Positions 36,841-50,500 of a stretch of DNA of 64,000 nt are shown here, piece by piece. The position numbers and the translations under genes are program-made. Origin of the DNA: Diplocarpon mali (taxonomy: Eukaryota; Ascomycota; Leotiomycetes; Helotiales; Drepanopezizaceae). Under the pieces are notes generated by a model that saw only the letters and a program-made list of their open reading frames with translations, was not told the DNA's origin and did no database searches. The number at the start of each line of letters is the position of its first letter. The first letter of the stretch is position 1. The stretch is from contig JAENRP010000168.1 in NCBI GenBank assembly GCA_024741835.1, forward strand, positions 1-64,000, given 5' to 3'.

Positions 36841-39654
36841 ATACTAGAAAATATTAAAAATAATAATAATTTTAAGCTTTTCACTAACCCTTTATCTGAA
36901 TCTTTTTAAACTTGTCCTAGTCACTTTAAGATTGACTCAGATTCTAAACGTTTTTTAAACCCTTTTGAATTTTAAAGTACTCCTTTTAGCAATCAATCTT
37001 ATAATATTAAAGCTTCCCCTTTACCCCTTATAGATTCTATTAACTCGGACGGTTAGTATAAAACGATAATAGCCGCATTTAGGGCTATTACTAGTCACTT
37101 TCCTCTTTTTAGTTCCCTTAGCGCTCCTTACTTTATAAGCGCTAATATTATTAATTTCCTTAAGCAATATAAGGAAACTTATTACGATTTTAGTATTATA
37201 TAAGAGGATATGATTTCTCAACTTCCTTACTATTATGATTATATAAATAAGGATATTATTAAGTCCCTCTTTAAATAGAAAACTTATAGTTCATAGGAAC
37301 TCCTTATTAAGGCCCTTAAATCTGAATTCCGCAAATTTAATAAATAGTAGATTCGCAATACCTTAGCTTTCTTAAAGGAATTTGTTTTAGTCACTCGTAC
37401 TCTTAAGGAACTTAAGAACTACTATCGGACTTTTACTTATATGTCGAATACCTTAATTAGCTAGAAAATACTTAGCGAAGTTGAAAGAGACCGCCTTTTC
37501 TTACTCGGATTACCTACTAGACTTTGAAATAAGATTATTAAGCATTTTAAGATTAATAAGCAAGACCCTATAACCTTTGCCTTATTTAAGGAATTCGCGG
37601 CCTTTGCTTTAAAATCAGATCTTAGTAAGAGAACTATTAATACTATAGAGTAGGAAAAAGCCCTTATTCCCTCTTATACTAAAGACCTTAAGAGCCTAGT
37701 CCAAGAATACTCAAAGGCTTTAGAAGTTATAGAGGAGGTAAAGAAGAACCTAGTAGTTATACCTTTTACTCGCGGTCTTAACTTAAAAGTAAGATCTAAC
37801 CTTAGAATTAAGGAACTTAAGACCTAATTTGTAAAACTCCGAATCTAAAGCTTAGAAACTAGGATTAATAATCTCTTATAGGAAAAATAGCATATTCCTT
37901 AATTTAGTAATAGGCAAAACTCGACCACTATAAGCCAGTATAATAGTTCCTATTACCAGACTCTTACTTCTTATCATTTAAAATAACTAGCTAATATAAG
38001 AACTTAATAGTTAACTAAAGAAAGAGAAACTAATCCTAACTAGCACTTTACTAATATTAATACTATAAGGTACTAAGGGAATGGCAATAGAAGACGACTA
38101 ACCTATAACTTTTATAATAATAAAGAACCTAACTGCGCTTTATATAAGTATTATAATAATTGCCCTCTTTTCTATTGTTTTATTAATACTAAGGTTATAT
38201 ATATTAATAAGTATAAGATACTTTGCATTAGAGATCTTAGGCTAGAAGCTATCCCTATTAAAAAGCACTAGAATCGCTTATAGTTATAGACTATTTAAAT
38301 AATAATATATAATATAAAATAGGATAAGAATTTAATCGAATAATAGCATATTATAGATATAAATATTAAAATTCCAACTTATATATATATTAATCCAATT
38401 AGCAACCTACCTAAGGGAGTTCTTAAGGACCTAGCTTTTGATTAAATAGCTATAGAAGTTAGAGGCATCTCTATCTTAAGATAGGTTAATAATAATATAT
38501 CTACTGATATTAATACTACTTTTATATTTAGAAACCCTTAGAATACTTAGCGTCCTTTTAGATCTACTACTCCTTTAATATTAATAAAATCCGCCAAAGT
38601 CTAGAAATCAATACGTGCAACTTAGGAATCTTAATATAGAGTCTAAACGCTAAAAGATACCTAATAATCTAGAACCGCAATAGATAAGGATAAAGCCGAT
38701 ATAATAGATAAATTAATTAGAGATATAATAGACGAAGATGGCTTTAAGCTTAAAGATTAAGAAGTCGAAGTTATTACGCAGACCCTTGACCTTAAGCGAA
38801 AGAGATAGATATTAAAATAGGAAAAATTCATTAATAAATACGCTAGTTCAACTGCAATAGAGAAAGCTATAGAGAATATTATAGCTTAGCAAATTAACCT
38901 TACGTTTAAAGACCTATTTAATTTAATTAGACGCTTTAATAAAGTACTAAGAAAGTATATCCTAGTTGCCTTTAAAGATTTAAATAATAATAAGGAAATA
39001 GAAATTATAATGCGAAAGAACTCTAAGAAGCACTTAGCCTTAATCAAATGTCTTTAAATTGCAAAAGATGAAAGAATCTAAAGGTACTATAATATTATAG
39101 CAATAGCTTTAATATCTTAGAATATTAATTGAAATTGTTTAGCAATTATAATAAAAAGCCCTATTATTATTTATTTTATAAAAGAATCAGTTAAAGCAAA
39201 GGCTCTAATTAATTGTAGTTTAAAAGTTAATATAATAATTAGAAAAGTAGCAGAAATGGCTCGATTAATAATTATTAGCAATCAACTCCTTATTTATTCA
39301 ACTATCTTTAGATCGAAATACAATTTTAATAGATAGGTGAAAAATATAAAGGTTAAAGTTAGAGGAATCGTTAATTATACTGACTTTCTAATAATAAAGA
39401 ATTCTTTAAATAATATTCTTTTAAGAATGCCCTTTATTTTAAAATCTTAGCTAATATTTAACTATTCTAAAGATAGTCTTATAAAAGCTAGTTTTTAAAA
39501 TACAGATCGATCTTTAAAAGGATAAATAGTTATTATAAGAGATATAGCCGAATTCTAGAATAAGGTTTTAAGAAACGATTAGCTAGTATAAGGGCTAGGC
39601 TTAATGCTAATAAAGGAAGGCACTTAGCAAGGAGTTATAGCGAAAGAAAGGTGA
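36841..39654 (+). pseudogene. D1 gag-protease polyprotein (decayed)
   Basis: The frame keeps phase for 938 codons from a presumed start at 36,841 (ATA, probably mutated ATG) to TGA at 39,652-39,654, broken mainly by TAA/TAG; one TGA at 39,130-39,132 is shared with D2. Gag residues include SAPYFISANIINFLKQYKET and ISQLPYYYDYINKDIIKSLF. A Cys-containing stretch near 38,130 may be a remnant knuckle. The protease part reads ALINCSLKVNIIIRKVAEMA then LLIYSTIFRSKYNF and NNILLRMPFI, fitting L-I-D-x-G-S-E-V-N-x-I and I-L-G-x-P-F of Gypsy proteases. A palindrome at 37,768-37,791 is in frame (FTRGLNLKVR). Confidence 0.8.
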
Positions 39655-42600
39655 GTTTACCGATTTTGAATAATAGCAATTTGACTCGCAGTCTTAGATT
39701 AGGAGTCAAATCTGGAATTTTGAAAAATAGTACAATTAGCATTTTATTAAATTAATAATTAAGAAAAAAGAAAAATATAGTAGAAAAGAGGGTTCGTTTT
39801 ATAAATTTCGATAATTTACTAATTATTTTAAAAAACCTAAAAACCACTTATAGGCCAGATCTACAAGTGAAAAATAATAAAATTACTAATAATATTTCCA
39901 TTTACGCACTTTAAATTAACAACTTAGAAAATCTTTTATTTATTTTTAAAAAAGAAAATTCGGACTATTTTATAGGATTTGATAAAAAAGGAAAGAGGTA
40001 GAAAAGCATAGTACTAGCTAATATTCGAACTATATATAAAAGCAAGGCTAATAAAATACGACTAATAGATTAAGGAATCTCTAACGGCTTAAAGCCTAAA
40101 GGATTAGATGATTAGTTTAAATAAGACGAGAAGCGTCGACCTTTAAAGCTAAGTAGCAAATTCGATAAGTTTATTATAAGCAGATTTTCTAATAAACCTA
40201 TTAGATATCAGCTAATAAAAGAACATTTCAATATATTAAAAATTAAAGATAACTTAATAGAGTAAAAACGCAAACTCCTTTATAAAACCTTAATAAATCA
40301 AAAGGATGCTTTAGCTTTTAACTAGACGGAACTAGGTCAGATTTAAGAAGAAGTCATACCTTATATTAAGATTAAGATAATACCCTACGAAGCTTAGTAA
40401 GAGAAAACATTCGAGGTCCTTAAAGCTCTTTAAGAAAAGGTAATCGAAATATTAAAGGATAGGCTAAAGTAAGGTATTCTCGAGTTCTATAATAGCCCTT
40501 ATAAGAATAAATAGTTCCTAGTTGCTAAGAAGGAGAAGGGAACTTATAGACTAATAATAGCAATAGTAGAGATAAACCGAATAACTATTAAAGACGCTAA
40601 CGTTCCTTTAAATATAGATAAATTCTTAAATAAATTCGCAGGATTAACCTATAGCTCTCTTATTAACTTCTTCTTTAAATACAATTAATTTATTCTTAAT
40701 ATTAAATCAAGAGATATAATAGTAATTTAAACCCCTCTTAAGCTACTTTAAATAATAAGATTACCTTAAGAGGCTATAAATTCGATCGCTTAATTTATTT
40801 AAGTAATTTATAAGATACTAGTAGATTATATACCTAATATTACGCTCCTTTATATAGATAATATAAGAGTAAAAGGATTAAGATTATTCTATAACTATAA
40901 AGAAGTTCTCTTTAATATATAATAATTTATAATAAAATATATTTAGAACCTAGATTAAGTGCTTATACAATTTAAAAGGGCAGAAGCAATAGTTAGTCCG
41001 AAGTTATAATACTATCTCCTATTAATGGAAATTATTAGTTTTATTACTAATTCTAATAGCCGAAGTCCTTAAAGGGCTAAAGTACTTAAAATCGATAAAT
41101 AGAAGAGGTATAACAATATAGCAGAAGCTCGCGCGTTTATTAGAGTTATAATATACTATCGCATTTAGATTAAGGATTTCGCTAAAAAGGCAGTACCTAT
41201 TTACTCCTTATTTTAGAAAGGGGCTGAGTTTCAATAGGAGGAACCTTAAATAGAGGCTATAAAACAACTAAAGTAAGCATTGCTTAAAGCGCTATATCTA
41301 ATTAAAATAGACTATAGAGCTAACGCTAGGCCAATTATACTAATAGTTAACGTAAGCTTAATCAGATAAGATGCTATCCTTTAATAAGCTAATAGCTAAT
41401 AGAAAAGACATCTAGCTCACTTTAAAAGTGGTCTTTAGAATCTAATAGAGATAAAGTATAATACTATTAAATAAGAATGCAAAGGCGCTTTAAAGGCGAT
41501 GAAAAAGATAAGAAGCGACCTTTATAGCACTTACTTTATTCTTAAAACTAATACTAAAGTACTAGTAGAACAATTGAATAAAGCTATAAGCGACCTATTA
41601 AAAGCCTTACTAATGAAATAGATTGCTTAAATAAGACTAATAGACTTTAAAGTCAAATATATTCCAAGAATGAAAAACACTACCGCTAATAGCCTTTTAA
41701 AAAGAACTCGTCCCTACCCCTTTGATTTAATTAAAGAAGACGAAATAGATATTAATAAATAGGTAGAGAACGAAGTTAATTATCTATTAATATATTGCCT
41801 TAAAGGGACTCGACTTGCAAGCCCGGCCTACGAGTTAAATAAGAGAATTTTATTACCTAACTACTTAAGTGACTTTAAAGAAATCGCAAAATTTTTAATT
41901 ACGCTTAAACGATTAAAGATAGTTGCTTTTAAAGATTTTCAGAAATTCAAAGCTAAAGCTTTAATTTATTTAATATAAGAAAGACGATTATTTAAAAGGA
42001 GTAATAACTTATTCCTTATACAACTCTACTTAGACGATGAAAAACTAAGGGCTAAGGCTATCTAGGATATTTATAAGGAAACTGGCTATTAAGAAGCTAA
42101 GTCTACCTACTACCGACTCTTAAGGAAATTCTTTTAAAAGGGTTCTTTTAAAGATTGCAAAGCCTTTATAAAAAGTTGCATCCCTTATTAGAAACGAAAA
42201 CCTAATTATAAAGAGAATCCCTTATTTCTAACTTAGCTATTAGGCCTTTTTTATAAAGTCAGTCTTAATATTATATAAGTATTAATAATTGAAAATAGGA
42301 TTATATATTTTATTTTAGTAAAGGAAGACCTATTAGAATGGCCTAAAGGACGACCTTTGAGATCTGCTAACTTTGAATCTATTGTAAAGTTCCTTTAGAA
42401 AGATGTAGTCTATTGCTATAGACTTTTTAATAAACTAACTATTAATAGAGGCCTTGAAAATAAAGGAGTAGTTAAAGCTTTTTCGTAAAAATATGGCATT
42501 AAACGGGTTTAAATCTTAGTATATAACTCGAAAGCTAATAGAGTAGTAAAGCAAGGATATTGCGACATTCTTAATAGGCTATCTAAAGTTACCTATAGAG

Positions 42601-43391
42601 GATTTAAAAATTGGATAAAATACTTTTATAAAATACTCTTTGCTTATCGAATGATAATTTATAAACTAACTAGAGTTATACTATTTTTCCTTATCTATGG
42701 CAAAGAGGCATAGCTCCCTTTTGAATCCTAATAGCCTATTTAAAGATTGTTCGACTATAATCAAATTTAGAACTATTCCGATTTGCTAGTAATAAGATAC
42801 TAATAACTTAAGCTTTAAGATATAGATATAAAGGAAATCATTCTGCGAAAGAAATAATATAAGGAAAAAGCTAAAGAAGCATAGGCTGCTTCTAAAGTAC
42901 TTAAAATGTACCCTATTTAGAAAGATGATCTTATCCTAGTTTATAATATTATAAAAAGTATTAATATATTAATAGATATTAAACTTGACTATTAATAGCT
43001 TGGCCTATTTAAAGTTAAATCTAAGTAGAAAGAAAAAGGATACTATTCTCTTTAAGAACTTAATGGAGTCGATATTAAAGGAACCTTTGCAGCTAATTAA
43101 CTAAAGCGCTTTTACTAATATAATTAGACCTTATTCCCTTTAGAAGATGAATTAGAAATTGATATAACCTTTGAATCTTTTATAAGAACCGATAGCAATA
43201 TAAGCAATTTTAAACCCTTAGATAAAGATTAAGATTTTTCTAACTTGACTTATAAGCTGGTCTTATAAGTAAAGAATATTAAAATACCTAACTAATTACA
43301 ACCTTAAGTTATTATTCTTAAAATATCCGAAGAATGCAAATAGGAATACCGAACGATTTCCTAGCCTATTAATTGTCCTACTTTTCTCTAA
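39620..43391 (+). pseudogene. D1 pol: RT, RNase H, integrase (decayed)
   Basis: Pol lies one base back (-1) from gag-protease and keeps phase to a stop at 43,389-43,391, over 1,236 codons from the palindrome at 39,684. RT has TYRLIIAIVEINRITIKDAN, VPLNIDKFLNKFAG and LLYIDNIRVKG (the metal-binding box, written F-L-D-D-I-G-V-K-G in this fungal lineage). RNase H residues follow near 41,350-41,600. Integrase covers about 41,960-42,750 (YKETGYQEAKSTYYRLL, then a zinc-finger-like CKAFIKSCIPYQKRK). Palindromes at 39,683, 39,846 and 43,247 are read in the standard phase; that at 41,812 is not. The start in the overlap with gag is not defined. Confidence 0.85.
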
Positions 43392-43664
43392 TTCTTATTT
43401 TTACATTTTTAGTAAGGATGCCTCTTTTATTATTTAAGATATGGATCTTTTAGGATTACTTTAAATTCTTACTTACTTTAACTTATTTTATATTCTTAAT
43501 ATTGGCCTTTAATTATAGTATTCCTATTACTTTTCTTAAATAATAAATAAAAAGTCCAATTTCCTTAATATATATATAGTAAACCTATTATAGCTTATAT
43601 GCCCTTTTAATTCTTATACCCTATTGAACTCTCTTATTTATACTCCCTATCTTTTATAAGCAAT

Positions 43665-46600
43665 ATGCCTTTAAAGAACTTATAAATGGTTTTATTTATT
43701 ATAATAGGGGATAAATAAGCACTAGTTATAAACTTCTCTTAGAATAGTAGAGCTATTATATCATTAGAGAGCTTTAAATCGACCTACGCAGCCTTAGGAG
43801 ATATAGAGTAATAAAAACTCCTTTTAACTTATGCGAATGCCATTAGTAACCTTTCAACCTAAGTAGCCCTTGGAATTCTCCAATTTGACAACTTCCTAAT
43901 TAAAGAATTAAGATTAAAGGGAATCTTTAAAGAGGAATTCTTAGCTAATGCAGATTAATATATAACCTTGGCCGATACTTTTAAAACGGACCGAGATAAA
44001 AGGGAAGAATCTATTTAATAACTAGATAATTTAGCTATTAATAAGAGAGGACTCCTGTTTTATTTACGTTTCTTAATAAATATTGATTTTAATAATAGAA
44101 GGCGAGTATTATTAAAAATTCTTAAGGAAAACACTCTTATAGCCAGAGCTATTCAAATTCTCAATTTCTTTATTATTTAAAAAGGAGTAGTAAAATTCTA
44201 AGGCAATCGAATTCGCGGTTGCAGATTTATGGGTCTATCTAATACAATACTTATAATAGCTAATAGGGCTATGAAAAGATTAAATTAAGCTATAGATATT
44301 ACCCTATCTAATAGTACTATTATTAATATACTAAGGCTTTGCACTTCTACTTATAAGTTGCTTGTTTTAAAAGAGAATTAGACTCTTATAATAGAGTTTA
44401 AATGAGATTTCTTTAATAATAAAGAAGGGAATTAGTTATTTATAATTAAGCCTGCCTTGAAATTCGCCTTTTAACCTAAAGATATAATAAGCGCTGAACT
44501 ATATAATTTAATTTGCGGTCTTAGATTAAGAGTTAGAAATGAGAATTTTAAAACTGGACCCAATTTGCCTTTTGCTAAAATGATTTTAGAAACCGCTGCT
44601 AAACAGATTGCTTAAACGCTTAGCGTAGCCTCTTTAGAATTTTCAGAATCTTTAAAGGACTTTCCTTTAGCTAAACGACCAATTTTAGCTTAACCTTTAA
44701 AAAGGATAGATTATTTAATAGCTACTTTAGCTAATTTGCAATTTGAAACCAAAGGATTGCACGCTTATGTAAACTCCTTCTTTAATAACTTAAAGGAGCT
44801 AGTTCTTAACTACTTTATATCTATATACAACCGATTTAGAAACGATAATATAAGGGAAGACCTTATTCCTCTTACTTTAAAGATAATTAAAAGAGCTATT
44901 AGATAGATTTAATAGCTTATCTTAAATAAGTTCACCTTTATAAATATTATTTAATTCTTTAATAATTATAGAAGTTAAGAACTTAGTCTTTTAAATACTA
45001 AGCAGGACTATTTTATCTTGCGAGAAAGAGAATGCAAAAAGGAATCTATTAATTAGGACATTTATAATTATAGCAATATGCTTCAATCGGTCATTCTTAA
45101 CTTTGAATTTAAAGAACGATATGACATTTAAGTGTCCTTTATAATAAAAACTCACTTTTAATAGTATCTTCTTAGCGTAGGAATCGAAAGAAGAAGACTT
45201 TGCAACCTTTATACTCGCTCTCTTTTGGTTTACTATAATCTTAATTATAAAGGATTTAATATTAATAAAATCATTAAATACCTCGAACTTCTTTATATAG
45301 TAGAAGATGTCGATCTTTTTCTAATCCACTTTGATAATCAATTCTTTATCTCTTTAAGGATATGCAAATCTAACTTATTAATAATAGAGGCATCTTTAAG
45401 TATTATAAAATTCAAAGCTGATCTTAAAGCCTTAAAGGCGTTAAAGCCGATTAAATAGAATAATTCCTTTTTATTAATATTACTAAATAATAAATAGTAG
45501 GAGGAAATAGAGGAAGAAGGGTCAATTGTAATACCTAAACCCTTCGGATGCCGCTTCTTAATCGACAATTTTACTACTGATAATAGTACTTTTATAAGTA
45601 TATTCCTCTCTATTATAAGATAAGAAGCAGAGATGTATCTTTATCACTTCTACTTTATAAATAGCGTGACCTTTATACCTTCTTATTTTCTTTATAATAT
45701 AATATTTAATCTCACTTAATAAGTCCTTTGAATATACTATAGACTCTACCTCTTAGTTATAATAGCAAGAAGTAAAGGAACCTATTAGCTTATAGCCTAC
45801 CTTGAACCTCCCTAATTGATTGGCCTTAGTTTTTATAATTAAGTCATTTCGATAAAGAGAAATGCAAGTGCTACTAATAAAGAAATTCCGATTTTCACTT
45901 GCAGTCTCGGCCTATAAGTCAATTTTATTAAAAAGCAAGTCTTAGATTATTAGATCCTACCGATTGGATAAAGGCCAGCTTTTAGAAGCTTTAATAAGTA
46001 GGTTGGCTCTTAGTCGAATATAAAACTCACTCTATCTATAAAGAAGATAAGTCGATAGACTTCTTAAGCACTCAGTTTAAAATCTCAATTAGCTTAAATA
46101 ATTGTAAAATTAAAGCAAAAGGAGATCTTGCGACTTATTACTAATAATAGTAATCCAATTATAGTAATAATAAAATAGAGATACCTTTTTAAAATGCTTT
46201 CGGATAATTCTTATAAGACTAGTGGTTTTATAGCCTTTTGCAATAATTATATAGTTATCTATAATAAGAATACCTTAGAAAATAAGACTCGAATCTCCGA
46301 TCTTATCTTTTTAGTCTCTACTCTAAAGCAACCTTTAGTACTTCGATAGATTAATGTAAGTAGAACTATTATACCTTTTAAGGCAGCTTTTCATTTTGAA
46401 AACTGTAGCAGCCTCTTTAAAGCTATTATTAGTCGACGCTCTTAGGCGGATCTATTAGTTATGATCGAAGTATAGGAGTTGTTTCTTTTTAATAAAGACG
46501 AATTGAAAATCCACTTTATAGAATATAATTAGAAGCTATTTAACGCCCTTATTAAGGCCTAGACAAATGTTATAAACACTAAGTCGCTTCTTTATAGACT

Positions 46601-46958
46601 TAAATCTTAGAGATAATGTAATAAAGTAAATGCTATCCGAGAGCCTAATGCACTAATTAATAAAGGTATTATTACAAGAAGATTCGGAAAAGGGATAAAC
46701 CGAGATGCTAGTATAGTATTAGACCTTAATTTAAAAACTAATCCCCTGTTTTTACCCTTAAGTTTAAAAACGCCAAGACTGACTTGCGAGCCTAGCCTGC
46801 GAGTGAGGTTGGACTCGGCTGGCTTAAGCCTATAAGAAGGTTCGGATGAACCTTAGTTACTAAATCTAAGGGTACTAATAGAAGATCCTTTAAAAGAGGT
46901 CCTTAAAGCTGAGAAATCGCTAAGAAATGAGAACTAATATAAGAAAAGAAGATTCTGA
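43665..46958 (+). pseudogene. D1 ORF2: large post-pol frame of unknown function, paralogue of ORF3
   Basis: The frame runs from ATG at 43,665 to TGA at 46,956-46,958 in constant phase (1,097 codons), broken by TAA/TAG only. It aligns over its length with ORF3. For example LIARAIQILNFFII pairs with LVAKAIQVLNYFTI, PSYFLYNIIFNLTQQVLQIY with PSAFLYNITYSLIQQTLRMH, and LLVMIEVQELF with LLVVMIIKDLF. It is not gag, pol or a typical envelope: I see no RT, integrase, signal peptide or clear membrane anchor. Three palindromes (44,511, 45,897, 46,781) are in the standard reading phase. Function unknown. Confidence 0.6.
46781..46805. repeat. Dispersed palindrome, one of the least mutated D1 copies
   Basis: Right arm GCCTGCGAGT is intact and left arm ACTTGCGAGC differs slightly, around a CTA centre. 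Other D1 copies start near 36,759, 37,768, 39,683, 39,846, 41,812, 43,247, 44,511, 45,897, 48,429, 48,615, 49,846, 50,667 and 51,085. D2 copies start at 59,334, 60,343, 62,256 and 62,419, at positions matching the first four D1 copies. In ORF2 this copy reads LTCEPSLRV. Confidence 0.88.
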
Positions 46959-47586
46959 AGTGATAATAGAATTGATAATTGAGTCGACTCAATTTAGAGA
47001 ATTATAGTCTACCTCCCCTTTAAAAACTATTTAGAGAAATTGCAAATTAGATATTGAATTTTTTTAGATTATCTACTTTCTATATACCTATACCTCTTTA
47101 TTCTCTATTTATTATTCTATTCTATATATATTCTTTACTTTACTTTGTTTTTTATATAATCTACCCTTTAATTATTTCCTTTATATGCAACTTTCTGACG
47201 CTTACCTTTAAAATGTTATCCTTACCTTTGAAGAATTATTATTTACTAATTATAGGTCTTTGTATGCGTTATACCCTACTTTTGTTCTTACTTCTAAGCT
47301 TATTATGCCTACTTTTCCTTTGTGCATTAGCGCGATTCCAAACTCTATAAATAAGCCTCTCTCTGTACGACGATTTTACTTTTTTTTACTTTCTTTATAA
47401 CCCTATTAGACCTATAACACTAGTACTATTACTATTATCTTTCTATTATTAATCTTTTCTAGTATAGGCCTCTTATATCGTTAATCTTTCTTAAATAATC
47501 ATCTCTTTATTTAAAGCTACCCCCCTGCCGACTAATTCATTATAGTACTACTAACTATAAGTAAAAAGGCTATACCTAAGAAGAAT
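46959..47586. other. Spacer between ORF2 and ORF3 of D1
   Basis: 628 bp, T-rich on the plus strand. A 98-codon frame at 47,054-47,350 is Leu/Tyr/Phe-rich and hydrophobic, which is expected by chance from T-rich DNA. No motif is seen. Confidence 0.4.
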
Positions 47587-50500
47587 ATGTCGGTTATTGC
47601 CTTAAGCAGCAAGTCCTCGAGTACTACTAATAATAAACTAATATTAAAGGGAGGGTTTTTATGGGATAGTAAGTCATTAAGATTATTAGAAGATGTTATA
47701 ACCACTTATAGAATGTTAAGTAAAATAAAATAATAAGTATTCTTGAATTCCTCTATTAAAGTATTAAACTATAGAATTTCTACTATTGAGGAGGGGTTCC
47801 TAGGCTTTGATGATTTTCTTAAGGGAGAGCTTAAGGTCAAAGGAATTAATTGTGAAAAGTTTTTACAAGAGTATTAAGGTTACTTTACATTAATGGATTT
47901 ATTTTAAAGAAATTGAGATAAAAAGAATAAGGATATAAAAAGATTGCTATAGTTTATAAGTAGCACTTGTAGCACCCTCTTCCAAACCTACTTTATAATT
48001 GACATTACTACCAATAATACCCTGCGAAGATTAGGCAAGATTTTTAAAATATACTAACTAGTAGCAAAGGCTATATAGGTATTGAATTATTTTACTATCT
48101 AAGAAGGTATAAAGAAACTCTAAGGCAATAATATAAGAGGTAGAAAATTTGTTAGGTTCTCGAGTACTATTATATACTCTACTATTCAGACTATAAAAGA
48201 CGATCTAGTATAGTATAATAATCTAGCCCTTCCTAATTAGATAATTTTAAATACCCTCGGCCTATAATAGTCATAATATAGTCTACTTATTGCAAAAGAA
48301 AAGATAATCTATCTCGCTAAGTATATTATAAACTATTTTAATAATAAGATAGAAAGATAGGAATTTGTAATTCCCGCTGCCTAGAAAATGCTACTACCCT
48401 TAGTAGAACTAACTGACAAAGAAAATTTGACTCGTAGGCCTAGCCTATAAGTAGAATCAGCATATAATAAAGAGGTCCTTAAATATAAGGTACTCGTAAT
48501 ATCAGAAATACAAACTGCTGACTATTATAACCCTAAATCATTAGACTTAGATGAGTTTAAATCACTATCCTTAGAAATGCCTAGAATACCTTAAATACTA
48601 GTAGCAAATAAATTGAGTCGCAGGCCTGGCCTACAGGTTAGCATATATAATATTATAAACTTAGAAGAAGATTTGTCAGATAAAGAAGGGAGCATTATTA
48701 CTAATGTCTTAGAAATTTTTGATAATATTAAGAAGGATATCGCAGATATTATATAATCTTTTCCTAAGGACCTATAAAAGTTTATTTTAAAATTCTATAA
48801 GTCTATAATAAAGCGTTTAAAGAAGGAAAACTAGGGAGAAGTTTTATTAGTATAAGAAGCAATAGCAAGAGCTGTCAAATAGATTATAAAGCTACAATAA
48901 GACAAGTTTTCAGCAGATAATATTATACAGTTTTTCATCGACTATAAGAAGTTGAAAGGTAATTACTATATTCTTAAAGAAAAGACGGAGGACGGTATAA
49001 CAATTATTTCTATAGAATGCTATAGAGTCCCCTTTAATATTAAGATAATACTATAGCATAGTAATAGATTTAAGATTATAGTAACGCTAGAGATAAAGAT
49101 ACAACTAAGTAGATTTATAATAGGAATATTCGAAGACTTCAGTTTCGAAAAATTTTATACTCTTTATAAATAACAATATATATAATATTATAAATTGGCA
49201 ACGTTATCTCTAACTAATAAATAAGTCTCTTTTAATATATATAAATTCTATACTACACCCAACCCGACTTTATTCTTATTATATCCTAGAAATTATATAA
49301 TCGTAGCCAGCGGTAGTAGAATAGCTAACCAGATTAAGAAAGATATATTATTAGGTTTTGCGAAATTTAAGGTAGCACCTAAGGCTCTAAAATTGTTCTA
49401 TAATATCTCTTAAACCCCTGCCCAGTATAAGTCTATACTAACTTCAGACAATTTTATATCACTCTATAGTAAAGGTTTTTTAAATATGCCTAAACTATTT
49501 AGTTACGCATTCTTAGGCGTAGTGCGTATATAAGGCTACAGTATTCGCAGGAAGAGTTCGTTTATGACTTTGGCATAAGAAGAGGTAATAATATATAAAT
49601 ATCATTTCCGCCCTTTAAATAAGAAATCATCGCCCCCTTCCGCCTTTCTTTATAATATAACGTATAGTTTGATATAATAGACTTTGCGAATGCATTATAA
49701 ATTGTATTTAAGAGTACTATTAACTTGCTATAATTCTTTATATAAGCTAGTAGCCTACTCTAAACTAGCATAGTTTATAGGAATTGACTACTATATAATA
49801 GTAGTATTAATTAAGATTGACGCTAATACAAGATTTATTAGATTAACTCCTAAGCCAGGCTTGCAGGTCGCTATACCTAATAATAGAACCCTTAACTACT
49901 ATATAATTCTAGCTACCAAACGATCGATAGGGCAATTTGCTATATAGCAAAAGTCTTATAAGTTATCTGCTCTTATACCCTACTATTTTAAAAACGCATA
50001 ATGGATTTCCTTAAACCTAGTACAAAAGGCAGTATAATAGAAAGAACTGAACACTAAAGAAAAGACTCTCTTAAACGAGTATATCTTTAATAAAACTACG
50101 CCTTTTTCTATACTTATAAGATAAGGAACATTTATTAACCTTAAATCGAATTAGGAACTAAGCAAGGGAGGGTTCTTAACAATTAATAACAATTATACTA
50201 AAGTCGTTAGGAACAAAGCTCTTAAGAATGGAATAGACTTGAATGATTTCTTAATTGACGCTATTAATATAAAGCGACTTAGAATAGCCAGATGGAGTAT
50301 TATAGGAGAATTATCTACTAAATTTTAAGTAACGCTCTATATAACAAAAGGTGGCCTATTGTTAGATGCTCTTATAAGAAGACAACTATAGAATAATCTA
50401 TTAGTAGTAATGATTATAAAGGATTTATTTGCAAAAGATATATCTCAGCTAATAATATATCTAAAGAAGTACAAATAAGAACTTTTTAAAGATTTTACCA

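Noticed and set aside
47054..47350. Hydrophobic 98-codon frame between ORF2 and ORF3
   Set aside because: T-rich DNA gives Leu/Phe/Tyr runs by chance. There is no partner elsewhere in D1 and it is not needed to explain the element.
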